A stretch of DNA of 47,653 nucleotides from JAKACA01 sp050008715. Its GTDB lineage: Bacteria; Actinomycetota; Acidimicrobiia; Acidimicrobiales; Bog-793. Each line of letters begins with the position of its first letter. The first letter of the stretch is position 1. The stretch lies in assembly GCA_050008715.1 (NCBI GenBank), contig JBEKMC010000039.1:1-47653 (forward strand), read 5' to 3'. Both the position numbers and the translations under genes were made by a program. Positions 29,993 through 39,253 of this stretch are shown piece after piece. The notes under the pieces are model-generated. The model made no database searches and was not told the origin of the DNA. It saw only the letters and a list, made by a program, of their open reading frames with translations.

Positions 29993-31696
29993 TTACCGAA
30001 ATGGTTGGGTCGGCCGCGAGCTCGGGATCCACGTCTCGACGACGGTGCCTCGCCCGAGCGCGCTCTCGATCGTGCAGGTGCCGCCGACCAGCTCCGCTCG
30101 CTGCCGCATCGACGTCAGCCCGAGGTGGCCGCGGGGTGAGTCACAAGCCTTCGCGGTGACGAAACCCACTCCGTCGTCGCTCACCCGCACGCGGTAGCCG
30201 TCCTCCGCCTCCACCAGCTCCACACGGGCGCGGGATGCTCTGGCGTGCTTGCGAACGTTCATCAACGCCTCCTGGGCGATGCGGAACAGGACGACTCGGT
30301 CGATCTCGGCCGGCTGGGACTCGAGCCGGTCGCTCAGCTCGTACGTCGTCTCCTGCCCGGGCCCAAAGCCTTCTTCGAGGACGAGCCGCAGCGCCGACCC
30401 GAGCCCGTCACGATCGAGCACATAGGGCCGCAGCTCCGTCATCAGGTGGCGCATCGACTCGATGGCCGAGGCGACCGTTGCCTTTGCCTTGACGAACGTC
30501 TCGTCGTCGGCCAGCTGGGGGTGTGCCATGGCCAGCATGTCCAGGCGCATACTGGCGGCTGTGACCTTCTGGATCGGATCGTCATGCAGGTCCGAGGCGA
30601 TCCGCCGACGTTCTTCTTCTTGTGCGCTCACGAGGCGCGAGAGCAATTCGAGTCGAGCACTGTCGGCCCGGCGAAGGGCGGAGATTGCGTCCTCGAGCTC
30701 ACGGGCGTGCGTCTCGGCTGCCTCGATGAGGCGCCATTGCCGTAAGCCGACGGCCAGCTGGTCAGCCATCTCCCGCAGGACCTGATCACAGGAGGGGTCG
30801 ATTCCCGACACCTTCATGCTCCAGATACTCAACAGACCGACGGCGACACCGCCGTCGACGATGGATGCCGACATCAGGCTCCGGACACCTGCGTCGCACA
30901 TGTGGCGGATGATCGGCGGAGGGTCCGGGATTGCGGCCATGTCCGCGTAACGATGCACCTCACGATCGGCATCGCGGGCAAACGGCATCAGGTCGCTCAG
31001 CCGTGCGAGGTCGAGCGGGCCGGGCGCGTCCGGCGGCTCGACAGCGAGGAAGCGTGCCCCCTCCGTAGCTGTGTCGACAATGATGATCGAGGCACGGTCT
31101 GCTCGGGTGATCTCCCGGAGCTTCCGCAGGGTCACCGTCGCCAAGTCCGAGAGCGAAAGGCGCTCGAGCACGGCGCGGTCGACCACGTGCATGAGCTCCA
31201 GGCGTTCGACGTTCCTCGAGACCTCCTCCTGGGCGGCCTTCAATACGGTGATGTCGCGCACGACGAGACACACCCGTTCGGGCTCGGACGAGCCACCGAT
31301 GATGGCCACCCGGCCCTGGAACCATCGAGTTCCAGCCGGCACTTCGAGACTGTATTCACACAACTGCGGATGGCCTGTCTCGAGGGCCATTGCGATGGCA
31401 CGGCTCACCTCGCTGCCGGCAGTGTCTCCGATGGCGTCGTGCATCGTCCGCCCGAGGAGGGCGCTGCGAGGGGCCGCCAGGAGCGACTCGTCGGTGGTCC
31501 AGATACCGAGGTAGGCGCCGTCGTCGTCGAGCTCGAAGACGAGGTCGTCGAAGGACGACAAGACTGCCCGCAGCCGGTCCTCACTGAGCTGCAGGCTCTT
31601 TGCCGCCTCATCGGACGATCTGTTGGCAGCGGAGATGGGGACAGGAGGCTCCGCCGAGTCCGGACGGTGGCCGTGGTCGGGTTCCGTCGGCACCAT
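29993..31696 (-). CDS. cytosolic PAS-GAF sensor histidine kinase (NarL-partner type)
   Basis: Kinase of about 567 residues without membrane helices. A PAS domain (about 40-155: LRAVLSSFDDLVFELDDDG, WFQGRVAIIGGSSEPERVCL) precedes a GAF domain (about 170-330) and then HisKA_3 with the phospho-accepting His in EERRRIASDLHDDPIQKVTA. The ATPase has RIAQEALMNVRKHARASRAR (N box), VSDDGVGF and GHLGLTSMRQRAELVGGT. ATG 31696 is chosen; a TTG at 31717 and a GTG at 31693 are alternatives near the AGGAG box. No response regulator is adjacent; the divergent LuxR gene has no receiver domain. Confidence 0.88.
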   Translation of the reverse strand: MVPTEPDHGHRPDSAEPPVPISAANRSSDEAAKSLQLSEDRLRAVLSSFDDLVFELDDDGAYLGIWTTDESLLAAPRSALLGRTMHDAIGDTAGSEVSRAIAMALETGHPQLCEYSLEVPAGTRWFQGRVAIIGGSSEPERVCLVVRDITVLKAAQEEVSRNVERLELMHVVDRAVLERLSLSDLATVTLRKLREITRADRASIIIVDTATEGARFLAVEPPDAPGPLDLARLSDLMPFARDADREVHRYADMAAIPDPPPIIRHMCDAGVRSLMSASIVDGGVAVGLLSIWSMKVSGIDPSCDQVLREMADQLAVGLRQWRLIEAAETHARELEDAISALRRADSARLELLSRLVSAQEEERRRIASDLHDDPIQKVTAASMRLDMLAMAHPQLADDETFVKAKATVASAIESMRHLMTELRPYVLDRDGLGSALRLVLEEGFGPGQETTYELSDRLESQPAEIDRVVLFRIAQEALMNVRKHARASRARVELVEAEDGYRVRVSDDGVGFVTAKACDSPRGHLGLTSMRQRAELVGGTCTIESALGRGTVVETWIPSSRPTQPFR

Positions 31697-31959
31697 GCTC
31701 CTCTCGTCTGATGGCAACGAGACCGCGCATCCTCCACGCGGGAGCTCGATCAGTTGTTCTAATATCCCATCGGCACAGTTCCGCGGCTAGGCGGCCGCCA
31801 ACACGTTGAATCACCCCGGCGATCACCCGAATCACTCGGCACAAACCGGGCCCGACGGCTGCGGCGGTATGATCGGAAGAGAACCGAGTGTGACTTCGGG
31901 CGAGCCGAAGCCTTTGCTCGTCGGTGTCGGGGAACGCCGCAGTCAGGAAGGCGGGACGG

Positions 31960-34533
31960 TTGAGTCCTGCACAGCACTCGACACCTGCGCTCATCGCGCG
32001 CCCGATCCAGGGTGATCTCGCTGAGCGTTTGAGTGAATGGGCATCCCTGACGGTCGTGCGGGGACGTCATGGCCGCGGGGGGGCCATCGGTATTGCTGCC
32101 TGGCTGCAGCGCTTCAGCCCGGAGCAGCTCAAGTGGCTGTGGGTGACGGCACAGGGCGGCGAGGACCTCGAGAGAACGCTCCACCGCTCGCTTCAATCGG
32201 AGTACGGCGACACGGCTCGGACGCCGTGGCGGATCGCGCCCAATGCCTTCGACGAGCTAGAGGGGCGTCTTCTCATCGAGCCGGCCGATCGAAAATTCGT
32301 CCTCGTCATCGACGACTTTCAGGAAGTACGCGACGAGGCGACCCTGAGGACGTTGATCGGCCTCCTCGAGCGTCATCAGCGCTTCTTCGTCTACGTGTGC
32401 AGTCGCGCACCGCATCTCGTCGAATCGCTGGCTGTGGGCGTGGTTGCCGTCAACGTCGTCGAATTCGAAGGTCTCTTGCCGGCAGCCGGCGAAGTTCTCG
32501 ACGTGATCCGGGCGATCGGGGCCCTGCTCGAGCCGGAATGGCGGGAGCGCCTGCGCGATGTGCTCCCCGACTGGGAATCGACCGCGAAGACCGTGTTGGC
32601 TGCAGCTGATGAGCTCGGCGTACGGCCTGCTGCCGTCGACGAGTACCTGCGCACCGATGTATTGGCGCCAATTCAGGACGAAGGCCTGGTCGAGCAACTG
32701 ATGCGCCTGTCCTTGACGGAAGCAATCAGTTGGGACCTGTTTCGGGACCTGTGCGACGATCCCGACCCGGACCGCCTTCTTGCCTCGCTGGAAGCGTCTG
32801 AGTTGCTGGAGCACGTCAACGGACCCGACGGCGTGCGGTTCTCGATCACCGCAGCAGCCCGCGACATCCTCCGTGAGCAATACAGCACGACCGATCCGGA
32901 GGGTGCACGAGCTTTCCACCGCCGTCTCGCCACGTGGCACGCCGGCCATAGCGACGCGCTCGACTTCGTCCATCAGTTCCATCATGCTTCCGCAGGCGGG
33001 GACTACGAGCTCATGGATCGTCTGTGGGAGATGCATCTCTGGGCAATGATCAGCCAGAATGCCGGCCTGTTGTCCGACACCCTTGAAGCGCTGCCCGCCG
33101 AGGCGGTGGAGTGCCGGCCAACGATGCAGGTCGTGCGCGAGCTCTTGAAGATGGCGGTCACCGATTCGGAAGTCGGCCACCTGGCGACGTTGCGGCTGTT
33201 TGCCGATACGTGCGCGGGCTTGCTGCGGCAGCACTGGGACACGATGTCGGCGAACGATCTGCTCATCGTCGCGACCGGCTACTTGATCCAGCTTCGCCTC
33301 CTCGGCCGATTCGAGGACTCAGCCGTCTTCGGCGACCGCATCAGCGCGAGAGCGAGAGCACTCGCCGGGACAGGGCAAGTGGCAAGGAGCAGATTGGCGT
33401 GGTTCAGCGTGCAAAGGGGTATCACGCTGTCCTTGCTCGCTGACGACGACGGCGCCATCCGCTCGTACCGCCGCGCGTGGGAGTACGGGACGGGATCGGG
33501 AGCCGACTTCGTACAGTCACGGGCCGCCGCCAACCTGGCCCTCACCTACGCGTTGCACGGGGAGACGGTGCGTGCTCGCGATTGGCTCGACCGTCACCGG
33601 AGTTTCGACACGGGCAACTGGCCTGGCGACGACGTCAACGGGATCGGCGGCCACTTGGCGGCCGGGTTCCTGGCCCTCGATCGCCTCGACGACGCCGGCG
33701 TTCGAGCGGAGCTGGCCTACCTCGGCGACGGCACGGCACAAGTCGAGCTCTGGCCATATGTCGCCTACTTGCGGGCACAGCACGCCCTCCGTTCCGGGGA
33801 GCCGCACGATGCGCTCGCTCGCCTGTATCAGGTCGTGGGAGCGTCCGATATCGACTTGAACAAGCCGAGTGCGGCGGCCGCGCTCGTGGCTCGCGCCAGT
33901 GCGGACCTCCTCATTGCTTGCGGGCAGGGCGAGAAGGCCAAGCAGCTCATCGATGCGAAGGGGAGGGGCCAGCGCCTGAACCGTGTCCCGGCCGGGCGGA
34001 TTCGTCTTCTCCAGGGAGGTGCGGATCCGGGCATCTTTCTCGATCCGTCGATGAGGGATCCGTTCACGTCGACCCGAGACCAGCTCGAGCTCCTGCTCAT
34101 CGGTGCGGTAGCCGCGCTTCGGGGAGACGGTACGGCCGGTCCTACCCGCCTGATCAACCAAGCCCTCGACCTGTATCGCGAGACCGGGGTCCTGCGCCCG
34201 TTCGGGACGATATCCGTGCCGGATCTCGCCCAGCTCTTGGCTCTCGCCGACGGAGAGCTCGACCCGAGCGATGTTGCAATCCTCAGTCGCGAGCTTCCGG
34301 TCTATCCCTGCAGCCTCAGCTTGATCGAGCTCAGCACGCACGAGCATGCCGTCTTGCGCGCCCTGGCCGGCACGGGCTCCCGGCAGATGATCGCCGACTC
34401 GCTCTTCGTGTCCGTCAACACGGTGAAGACGCAGATCGCCAGTATTTACAAGAAGATGGACCTGCGAACTCGCGCCGAGGCACTCTCTCGGGCGCGTGAG
34501 CTCGGCCTGTTGCCACAGGACGCCGCTGTCTGA
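31960..34533 (+). CDS. large LuxR-family regulator (MalT/LAL-like) with degenerate P-loop
   Basis: Protein of 857 residues. The C-terminus (about 790-850) is a LuxR helix-turn-helix: LSTHEHAVLRALAGTGSRQM, IADSLFVSVNTVKTQIASIY, KKMDLRTRAEALSRA. The N-terminus corresponds to the STAND ATPase of MalT/LAL regulators, but the Walker A region reads VVRGRHGRGGAIGIAAWL, where the Lys-Thr/Ser of GxGKT/S is missing. Walker B (FVLVIDDFQEV) is kept. The middle (about 330-720) is TPR-like helical repeat. The TTG at 31960 has AGGAAGG 8 bases upstream; GTG 31924 would add 12 residues. It is divergent from the PAS-GAF kinase gene, with TATGAT (31868-31873) as a possible -10. Confidence 0.88.
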   Translation: MSPAQHSTPALIARPIQGDLAERLSEWASLTVVRGRHGRGGAIGIAAWLQRFSPEQLKWLWVTAQGGEDLERTLHRSLQSEYGDTARTPWRIAPNAFDELEGRLLIEPADRKFVLVIDDFQEVRDEATLRTLIGLLERHQRFFVYVCSRAPHLVESLAVGVVAVNVVEFEGLLPAAGEVLDVIRAIGALLEPEWRERLRDVLPDWESTAKTVLAAADELGVRPAAVDEYLRTDVLAPIQDEGLVEQLMRLSLTEAISWDLFRDLCDDPDPDRLLASLEASELLEHVNGPDGVRFSITAAARDILREQYSTTDPEGARAFHRRLATWHAGHSDALDFVHQFHHASAGGDYELMDRLWEMHLWAMISQNAGLLSDTLEALPAEAVECRPTMQVVRELLKMAVTDSEVGHLATLRLFADTCAGLLRQHWDTMSANDLLIVATGYLIQLRLLGRFEDSAVFGDRISARARALAGTGQVARSRLAWFSVQRGITLSLLADDDGAIRSYRRAWEYGTGSGADFVQSRAAANLALTYALHGETVRARDWLDRHRSFDTGNWPGDDVNGIGGHLAAGFLALDRLDDAGVRAELAYLGDGTAQVELWPYVAYLRAQHALRSGEPHDALARLYQVVGASDIDLNKPSAAAALVARASADLLIACGQGEKAKQLIDAKGRGQRLNRVPAGRIRLLQGGADPGIFLDPSMRDPFTSTRDQLELLLIGAVAALRGDGTAGPTRLINQALDLYRETGVLRPFGTISVPDLAQLLALADGELDPSDVAILSRELPVYPCSLSLIELSTHEHAVLRALAGTGSRQMIADSLFVSVNTVKTQIASIYKKMDLRTRAEALSRARELGLLPQDAAV

Positions 34534-34546
34534 GATCTCCGTGCAG

Positions 34547-34566
34547 ACAGGGACTTGTGGCCCTGT
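34547..34566 (+). terminator. weak hairpin after the LuxR gene
   Basis: ACAGGG (34547-34552) and CCCTGT (34561-34566) can pair over an 8-base loop, 13 bases after the LuxR stop. No T-run follows, so it may only attenuate transcription before the ligase gene. Confidence 0.25.
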
Positions 34567-34660
34567 TCAGCAACGCCGCCCGCTCGTACCATCTCCTTCG
34601 GCGGGTGCGTCGTCGTCCCCGGTTGCCCCTGGGAGGCGCACCCCAGAGGGAGACAGGCTC

Positions 34661-36205
34661 ATGACGCTCAACCTGGCCACGATGCTGCGTGAGTCCGCCC
34701 GAGCCCATCCGAGCAAGGCCGCCGTGCTCTTCGACGGTGGAGCGCTCACCTACGCAGAGATCGACGCTCTTTCGGACCACTTCGCCGCCGGTCTCCGGCG
34801 CGAGGGCATCAAGGCATCACAGGCGGTGGCGCTTCAGCTGCCGAACATCCCTCAGTTCGTCATCGCCTATTTCGGCATCCTCAAAGCCGGCGGCGTCGTG
34901 GTCCCGCTCAACGTGCTGCTGAAGGCTCCTGAGGTGACGTTCCAGCTAGCCGATTGTGAGGCGAAGGCCCTCATCACCTGGGCGGGGGTGGCGATGGAGG
35001 CAGCCAAGGGAGCGGCCGACGCCGGCCTCGACCGCATCTTCGTCGTCAACATGCCGGGCGCCACCGAGTTGCCGGTCGGCCGCGCCTTCGAGGAGCTGCT
35101 TGCCGGACCACACGACAAGACGCCGGTCATGGAGCAGACCGAACCTGGGGACACGGCCGCGATCGTCTACACCTCTGGGACGACCGGACGGCCCAAGGGC
35201 GCCGAGCTGAGCCACTTCCAGCTCTACATGAATGCCGAGACGCCTGGCCGCCTGTTCGGGATCCGCGATGACGACGTCGTCATGGTCGTGCTGCCGCTGT
35301 TCCACGTGTTCGGGTTGAGCAGCGAGCTCAACGTCTGCGTGCGCTTCGGCGCCACGATGTCGCTCGTCCCCCGATTCGAGCCCCGGAAGGTCCTCGAAGT
35401 CATCGAGCGCGACCGTGTCACGGTGTTCGAGGGCGTGCCGACCATGTACATCGCGCTGCTGAACTACGCCGATCTCGATCGCTACGACCTCTCGTCGCTG
35501 CGCGTCGGCATCTCCGGTGGCGCTGCCATACCGGCGGAGATCATCGACGAGGTCGAGGCACGTTTTGGCATCGTCATCCTCGAGGGTTATGGGATGACCG
35601 AGACCGCCTCCACGACCACGTTCAACATCAGCGCCGAGGAGCGGAAGATCTACAGCGTCGGCAAGCCGATCTGGGGCGTCGACCTCGAGGTATGGGACGA
35701 GCACGGAGAGGCCCTCCCGGACGGTCCCGAGCACGTCGGCGAGCTCGTGATACGAGGCGTCAACACACCGAAGGGGTACTTCAGGAACCCGGAGGCAACG
35801 GCCGAAGCGTTTGCCGGAGGTTGGTTCCACACCGGCGATCTCGGGTACCGCGACGAAGACGGGTTCATCTTCATCGTCGACCGGAAGAAGGACTTGATCA
35901 TCCGGGGCGGCTACAACGTCTATCCGCGGGAGGTCGAGGAAGTCCTCTACACCCACCCGAGCGTGGCTGAGGCTGCCGTCGTGGGCGTTCCCCATCCCCT
36001 CCTCGGGGAGGACATCAAGGCCTTCGTGGAGCTGAAGGCGGGGGCGACGGCGACCGAGGCCGAGATCATCGCCTTCGTGAAGGAGCGTTTGGCCGCCTAC
36101 AAGTACCCTCGGTCGGTCGAGTTCCGTTCGGACCTTCCAAAGGGAGCGACGAGCAAGATCCTGAAGGAGTCGCTGAAGGCTTCGTCGCCTGCTCCCATCG
36201 ACTGA
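34661..36205 (+). CDS. fatty-acid/aryl-CoA ligase (AMP-binding family)
   Basis: Adenylate-forming CoA ligase of 514 residues. Marks in order: IVYTSGTTGRPKGAELSH (P-loop), VLPLFHVFG, VGISGGAAIPAEI, LEGYGMTETAS, WFHTGDLGYRDEDGFIFIVD, RKKDLIIRGGYNVYPREVEE and the C-terminal KGATSKILKESL with the catalytic Lys. It resembles medium/long-chain acyl-CoA synthetases. GAGGGAGA precedes the ATG. It follows the LuxR gene by 127 bases in the same direction and may be co-regulated with it. The acyl substrate cannot be stated. Confidence 0.9.
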   Translation: MTLNLATMLRESARAHPSKAAVLFDGGALTYAEIDALSDHFAAGLRREGIKASQAVALQLPNIPQFVIAYFGILKAGGVVVPLNVLLKAPEVTFQLADCEAKALITWAGVAMEAAKGAADAGLDRIFVVNMPGATELPVGRAFEELLAGPHDKTPVMEQTEPGDTAAIVYTSGTTGRPKGAELSHFQLYMNAETPGRLFGIRDDDVVMVVLPLFHVFGLSSELNVCVRFGATMSLVPRFEPRKVLEVIERDRVTVFEGVPTMYIALLNYADLDRYDLSSLRVGISGGAAIPAEIIDEVEARFGIVILEGYGMTETASTTTFNISAEERKIYSVGKPIWGVDLEVWDEHGEALPDGPEHVGELVIRGVNTPKGYFRNPEATAEAFAGGWFHTGDLGYRDEDGFIFIVDRKKDLIIRGGYNVYPREVEEVLYTHPSVAEAAVVGVPHPLLGEDIKAFVELKAGATATEAEIIAFVKERLAAYKYPRSVEFRSDLPKGATSKILKESLKASSPAPID

Positions 36206-36212
36206 CGGCGCG

Positions 36213-36229
36213 CCGGGTTGCTCGCCCGG
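36213..36229. terminator. hairpin between convergent ligase and DedA genes
   Basis: CCGGG (36213-36217) and CCCGG (36225-36229) flank a 7-base loop in the 26-bp gap between two convergent stops. Placement suggests bidirectional termination; the stem is short and has no T-run. Confidence 0.35.
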
Positions 36230-36231
36230 TA

Positions 36232-36849
36232 TCAGTCGGTGCTGTCGGCGTAGGCGGCGTCGGCACGAGCGGCGAGCTCGCCCATCCGGTGCCGGGCACG
36301 GACGACCACCGTTCCCATGACGACCAGGGCGACCCCGACGAGAACCCAGGTGATCGTGCCCGATGTGCGGCGAAGCGTGTTGCCGGCGACATACGACAGG
36401 TAGGTGAAGATCCCGGCCCATACGGCGGCGCCGGCGATGTTGGCGACCGAGAACCGCAGCAGCTGCATGCGGCTCATGCCCGCCAGGAAGGCGGCGTAGG
36501 TACGCAGGATCGAGACGAAACGACCGAAGAACACGACCTTCGAGCCATAGGAGTCGAACAGGTACCGGCTGATGCGCAGCTTGCCCTCGTCGAGCCGGAT
36601 CTTGTGGCCCCAACGCCGGACGAGCCGGTACCCGCCGACTCGCCCGAGCACATAGCCGATCTGGCCACCGATGGTCGCAGCCGCCGCTGCCACGACGAAG
36701 ATCAACCACGGTGAGAGATGATGGCTGTGACCGGCATAGCTCCCGGCCAGGATGACCGCAGTCTCCCCAGGGAGCGGAACGCCGAAGGCCTCCGTCAGCA
36801 CGAAGAGGGCTACGGCCCAGTAGCCCCACGTCTCGACGAGGTGGTTCAT
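36232..36849 (-). CDS. DedA-family membrane protein
   Basis: Polytopic protein of 205 residues of the DedA/VTT superfamily. It shows ALFVLTEAFGVPLPGETAVI (Glu and PxPGE motif), GGQIGYVLGRVGGYRLVRRW and FFGRFVSILRTYAAFLAGMS (the GRFxPxxR-type motif with conserved Arg). These proteins act in transport of lipid carriers such as undecaprenyl phosphate. Its ATG shares a base with the stop of the NAGPA-like gene (TGATG), so the two are translated together. That pairing suggests envelope glycan or lipid-carrier work. Confidence 0.92.
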   Translation of the reverse strand: MNHLVETWGYWAVALFVLTEAFGVPLPGETAVILAGSYAGHSHHLSPWLIFVVAAAAATIGGQIGYVLGRVGGYRLVRRWGHKIRLDEGKLRISRYLFDSYGSKVVFFGRFVSILRTYAAFLAGMSRMQLLRFSVANIAGAAVWAGIFTYLSYVAGNTLRRTSGTITWVLVGVALVVMGTVVVRARHRMGELAARADAAYADSTD

Positions 36850-37955
36850 CAGCGCGCCGACATGGTGATGAAGTCCCGTGCCCACCAGGACTCGAAGAAC
36901 GTGTACGGACCTTGAACGGTTCCAGGCAGGAGATCGGAGCCGTTGCCGGGAGCGGCGGCCCCCCGCGGTGAAGCCGGGCCGTAGGTGACGAACACGGTCC
37001 AGTCGGGGTTCATGTCGAGTGTCATCGCACGGACGCAGCCGGCCCGCACGAGCAAAGCGGCAAGCTGCGTGATCTCGAGGCTCGGGCCGGTCACGTAGAC
37101 GAGCGCCCCGCTGGCAGTGACTCCGACGCCGGAGCGCCAGACCGCCGGGACGCCTCCGAGCGTGGCGCCCCAGACTCCCGTGTCGTAGGCGTTGAGGCCC
37201 GGCACCGGCTTTCCGCCGTCCACGAGCAGCGTCAGGTTCTGACGGACGGCCACGACTTGGGATGTCATCCGAACATCGCGACCCCAGCTCCCAACCGTCA
37301 CGTCGCCGTTCCGGTAGATCACGAGGGATGCACCGCCCTTGCGGAGCGGGTACACCATCCGGCCCTCCGCGTAGTACCCGCCACCGGCGGCCGGGAACTT
37401 GAAACCCCCGTTGAAGGCGGCAACGACCGTCCGTGCCCTGGACGGGGAGATCGGGGCGGTGAGCGACCACGGGCCGTGTCCCGGGCTCAGGCTGCCCGAG
37501 TACAGCTGCGCCCGGAGGAGCCGCGGGTCCATCCAGGCGATGCCGGATGCACTCGTCGATCCCGGAGCCACGAGCGTGGTCTCGTAGACGGCCGCCTGTC
37601 CTCCGACGAGACGCCCGGCGGGATGCCAGCGCCCCTGTCCGGTGCCCCCCGCCGAGCTGAACGGCCGGAGGGCCGCACGTGGCGGCAGCAGGACCGGCTG
37701 GGGTGCGTGGCGGCGGGGCGGCCTCGACGCGGCTCGAGTCGTCGGAGTGGTCCCGGTGCTCCCCGCACGGGTGGACGTCGGCTGGGTCACTGTCGGCCGT
37801 GGGGCGTTCACCGATGTTGCCGCACAAGCAGCAGCAAGGACGGCGGTGGCGAGGAGCACCGCCCGGCGAGCGGCTCGGCGGCCGCCGCGCTCACCGGCGG
37901 CGGGGCTCACCGACGGCTTTCCGGAGGAGCGCCGGCTCGCCGGACGTGCGCTCAT
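36849..37955 (-). CDS. phosphodiester glycosidase (NAGPA-like) lipoprotein
   Basis: Exported protein of 368 residues. The N-terminus has a twin-arginine-like RRAARRAVLLATAVLAAACA with a lipobox-type LAAAC, so it may be lipid-anchored. A Pro/Thr-rich linker (about 45-95) follows. The catalytic-type domain shows VVAAFNGGFKFPAAGGGYY, SGVGVTASGALVYVTGPSLE and LAALLVRAGCVRAMTLDMNP, the layout of NAGPA/DUF2233 phosphodiester glycosidases; the usual NLDGGGS is replaced by TLDMNPDW. Coupled to a DedA gene downstream and divergent from an SGNH lipoprotein gene, it probably acts outside the membrane on envelope polymers. Activity is not assured. Confidence 0.78.
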   Translation of the reverse strand: MSARPASRRSSGKPSVSPAAGERGGRRAARRAVLLATAVLAAACAATSVNAPRPTVTQPTSTRAGSTGTTPTTRAASRPPRRHAPQPVLLPPRAALRPFSSAGGTGQGRWHPAGRLVGGQAAVYETTLVAPGSTSASGIAWMDPRLLRAQLYSGSLSPGHGPWSLTAPISPSRARTVVAAFNGGFKFPAAGGGYYAEGRMVYPLRKGGASLVIYRNGDVTVGSWGRDVRMTSQVVAVRQNLTLLVDGGKPVPGLNAYDTGVWGATLGGVPAVWRSGVGVTASGALVYVTGPSLEITQLAALLVRAGCVRAMTLDMNPDWTVFVTYGPASPRGAAAPGNGSDLLPGTVQGPYTFFESWWARDFITMSAR

Positions 37956-38157
37956 GCTCAGCTCGGAGCAACTCGGCTCTCGGCACGGACCTTCGATCTC
38001 CTCACGTCAGGCTCAGCCCGGAGACTAAGGACTGAGGGTGAAGAACCACACCAGCAATCGGCAAAGCTTCGACAAAGGAGCGCGACGATACGATCCCGCC
38101 ACGACTACGGAGGAACCTTGCCGACGATCCTAGGAACCGGGCTGCCGTTGCCCGACA

Positions 38158-38179
38158 GCCGAGCAACCCGCGGCTCGGC
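38158..38179 (+). promoter_or_regulatory. hairpin just before the SGNH gene start
   Basis: GCCGAGC (38158-38164) pairs perfectly with GCTCGGC (38173-38179) over 8 bases and ends 6 bases before the ATG at 38186. It covers the place of the ribosome site and could limit translation; there is no other clear ribosome site. Confidence 0.4.
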
Positions 38180-38185
38180 AGCGAG

Positions 38186-39151
38186 ATGATTCGTCCCCCG
38201 CGGGCTTGGTACGGAGCTGCTGTCGGCCTCGCGACGCTCATGAGTGCGGCTGCAGCCTGCAGCTCGGCTGGCAGCGAGAATTCCCTTCCGATTTCCTCGG
38301 CCCCTCCATCCTCGTCGGCGACGACCCAGGCGCAGCCGCCCGCAGCGCCGCTCTGGTACGTCTCGATCGGCGACTCGTATGCAGCCGGCTACCAGCCGAC
38401 GGGACCGCACTCCGGGCACACCGACACGAACGGCTTCGCGTACCAGGTGCCACGGCTCGCCGTTGCAAAGGGCTACGACTACCGGCTCGTGAACTTCGGG
38501 TGCGGCGGGGCGACCACGACCTCGATCCTCCATTCACCCGGCTGCCCCCAGCTCGGCCCCGGCGCAACTCCGTATCCGGGGCAAAGTCAGGCCGCCGCCG
38601 CCGAGGCCTTCCTGCGGAGCCACGGCGGCAGGGTCGGCTTGATCACCGTCTCGATCGGAGGCAACGACGTCACGTCCTGCATCGCCGCCCGGCAGCCGGT
38701 GTCATGTGTCGCCGCCGCCGTCAAGACCGTCAAAAAGAACCTCGAGGTGCTGCTGCAAGGCCTCCGGCAGGCCGCCGGCGCCTCCGTCCCGATCGTCGGC
38801 ACGACGTACCCGGATGTGATTCTCGGCCTCGACATCTCGAAAGCACCGGCCTTGCGCGAGCTCGCGCAGCTGTCGGTCATTGCCTTCAAGGACTTGATCA
38901 ACCCCACGCTCAAGAAGTGCTACTCGTCCGTGCATGCCGAATTCGTCGACGTCACGGCCGCCACGGGCGCGTACGGGTCGCTCCGGCAGCTGACCGAGCT
39001 CCATCCGTACGGGCGGGTACCGGTTCCGGTGGCGAGAGTCTGCACCTTGACGTTCTTCTGCGAATACCACGACATCCACCCGCGCACGTCCGGATACACG
39101 ATCATCGCGAAGCTCGTGCTGGCCACCCTGCCGTTGCAGCACCACCGATGA
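38186..39151 (+). CDS. SGNH-hydrolase lipoprotein (GDSL esterase)
   Basis: Exported protein of 321 residues. The signal sequence ends in a lipobox (LMSAAAACSS), followed by a Ser/Pro-rich linker (about 26-52). The SGNH blocks are all present: nucleophile Ser in VSIGDSYAAGYQPTG, Gly in LVNFGCGGATTTSI, Asn in ITVSIGGNDVTSC and the Asp-His pair in YHDIHPRTSGYTII. Six or more cysteines suggest disulfides, as in Streptomyces secreted GDSL lipases. It should be an esterase or lipase on the outer face of the membrane. It is divergent from the NAGPA-like gene. Confidence 0.92.
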   Translation: MIRPPRAWYGAAVGLATLMSAAAACSSAGSENSLPISSAPPSSSATTQAQPPAAPLWYVSIGDSYAAGYQPTGPHSGHTDTNGFAYQVPRLAVAKGYDYRLVNFGCGGATTTSILHSPGCPQLGPGATPYPGQSQAAAAEAFLRSHGGRVGLITVSIGGNDVTSCIAARQPVSCVAAAVKTVKKNLEVLLQGLRQAAGASVPIVGTTYPDVILGLDISKAPALRELAQLSVIAFKDLINPTLKKCYSSVHAEFVDVTAATGAYGSLRQLTELHPYGRVPVPVARVCTLTFFCEYHDIHPRTSGYTIIAKLVLATLPLQHHR

Positions 39152-39253
39152 ATTCGCGGGATTCCTCCCGTCTCACCTTGCAGGAGACAACAATGGTCCG
39201 CACGCGCCGATGACGGCTATCGACAAATGACCGAAACGACGAAGGGAGCACCG

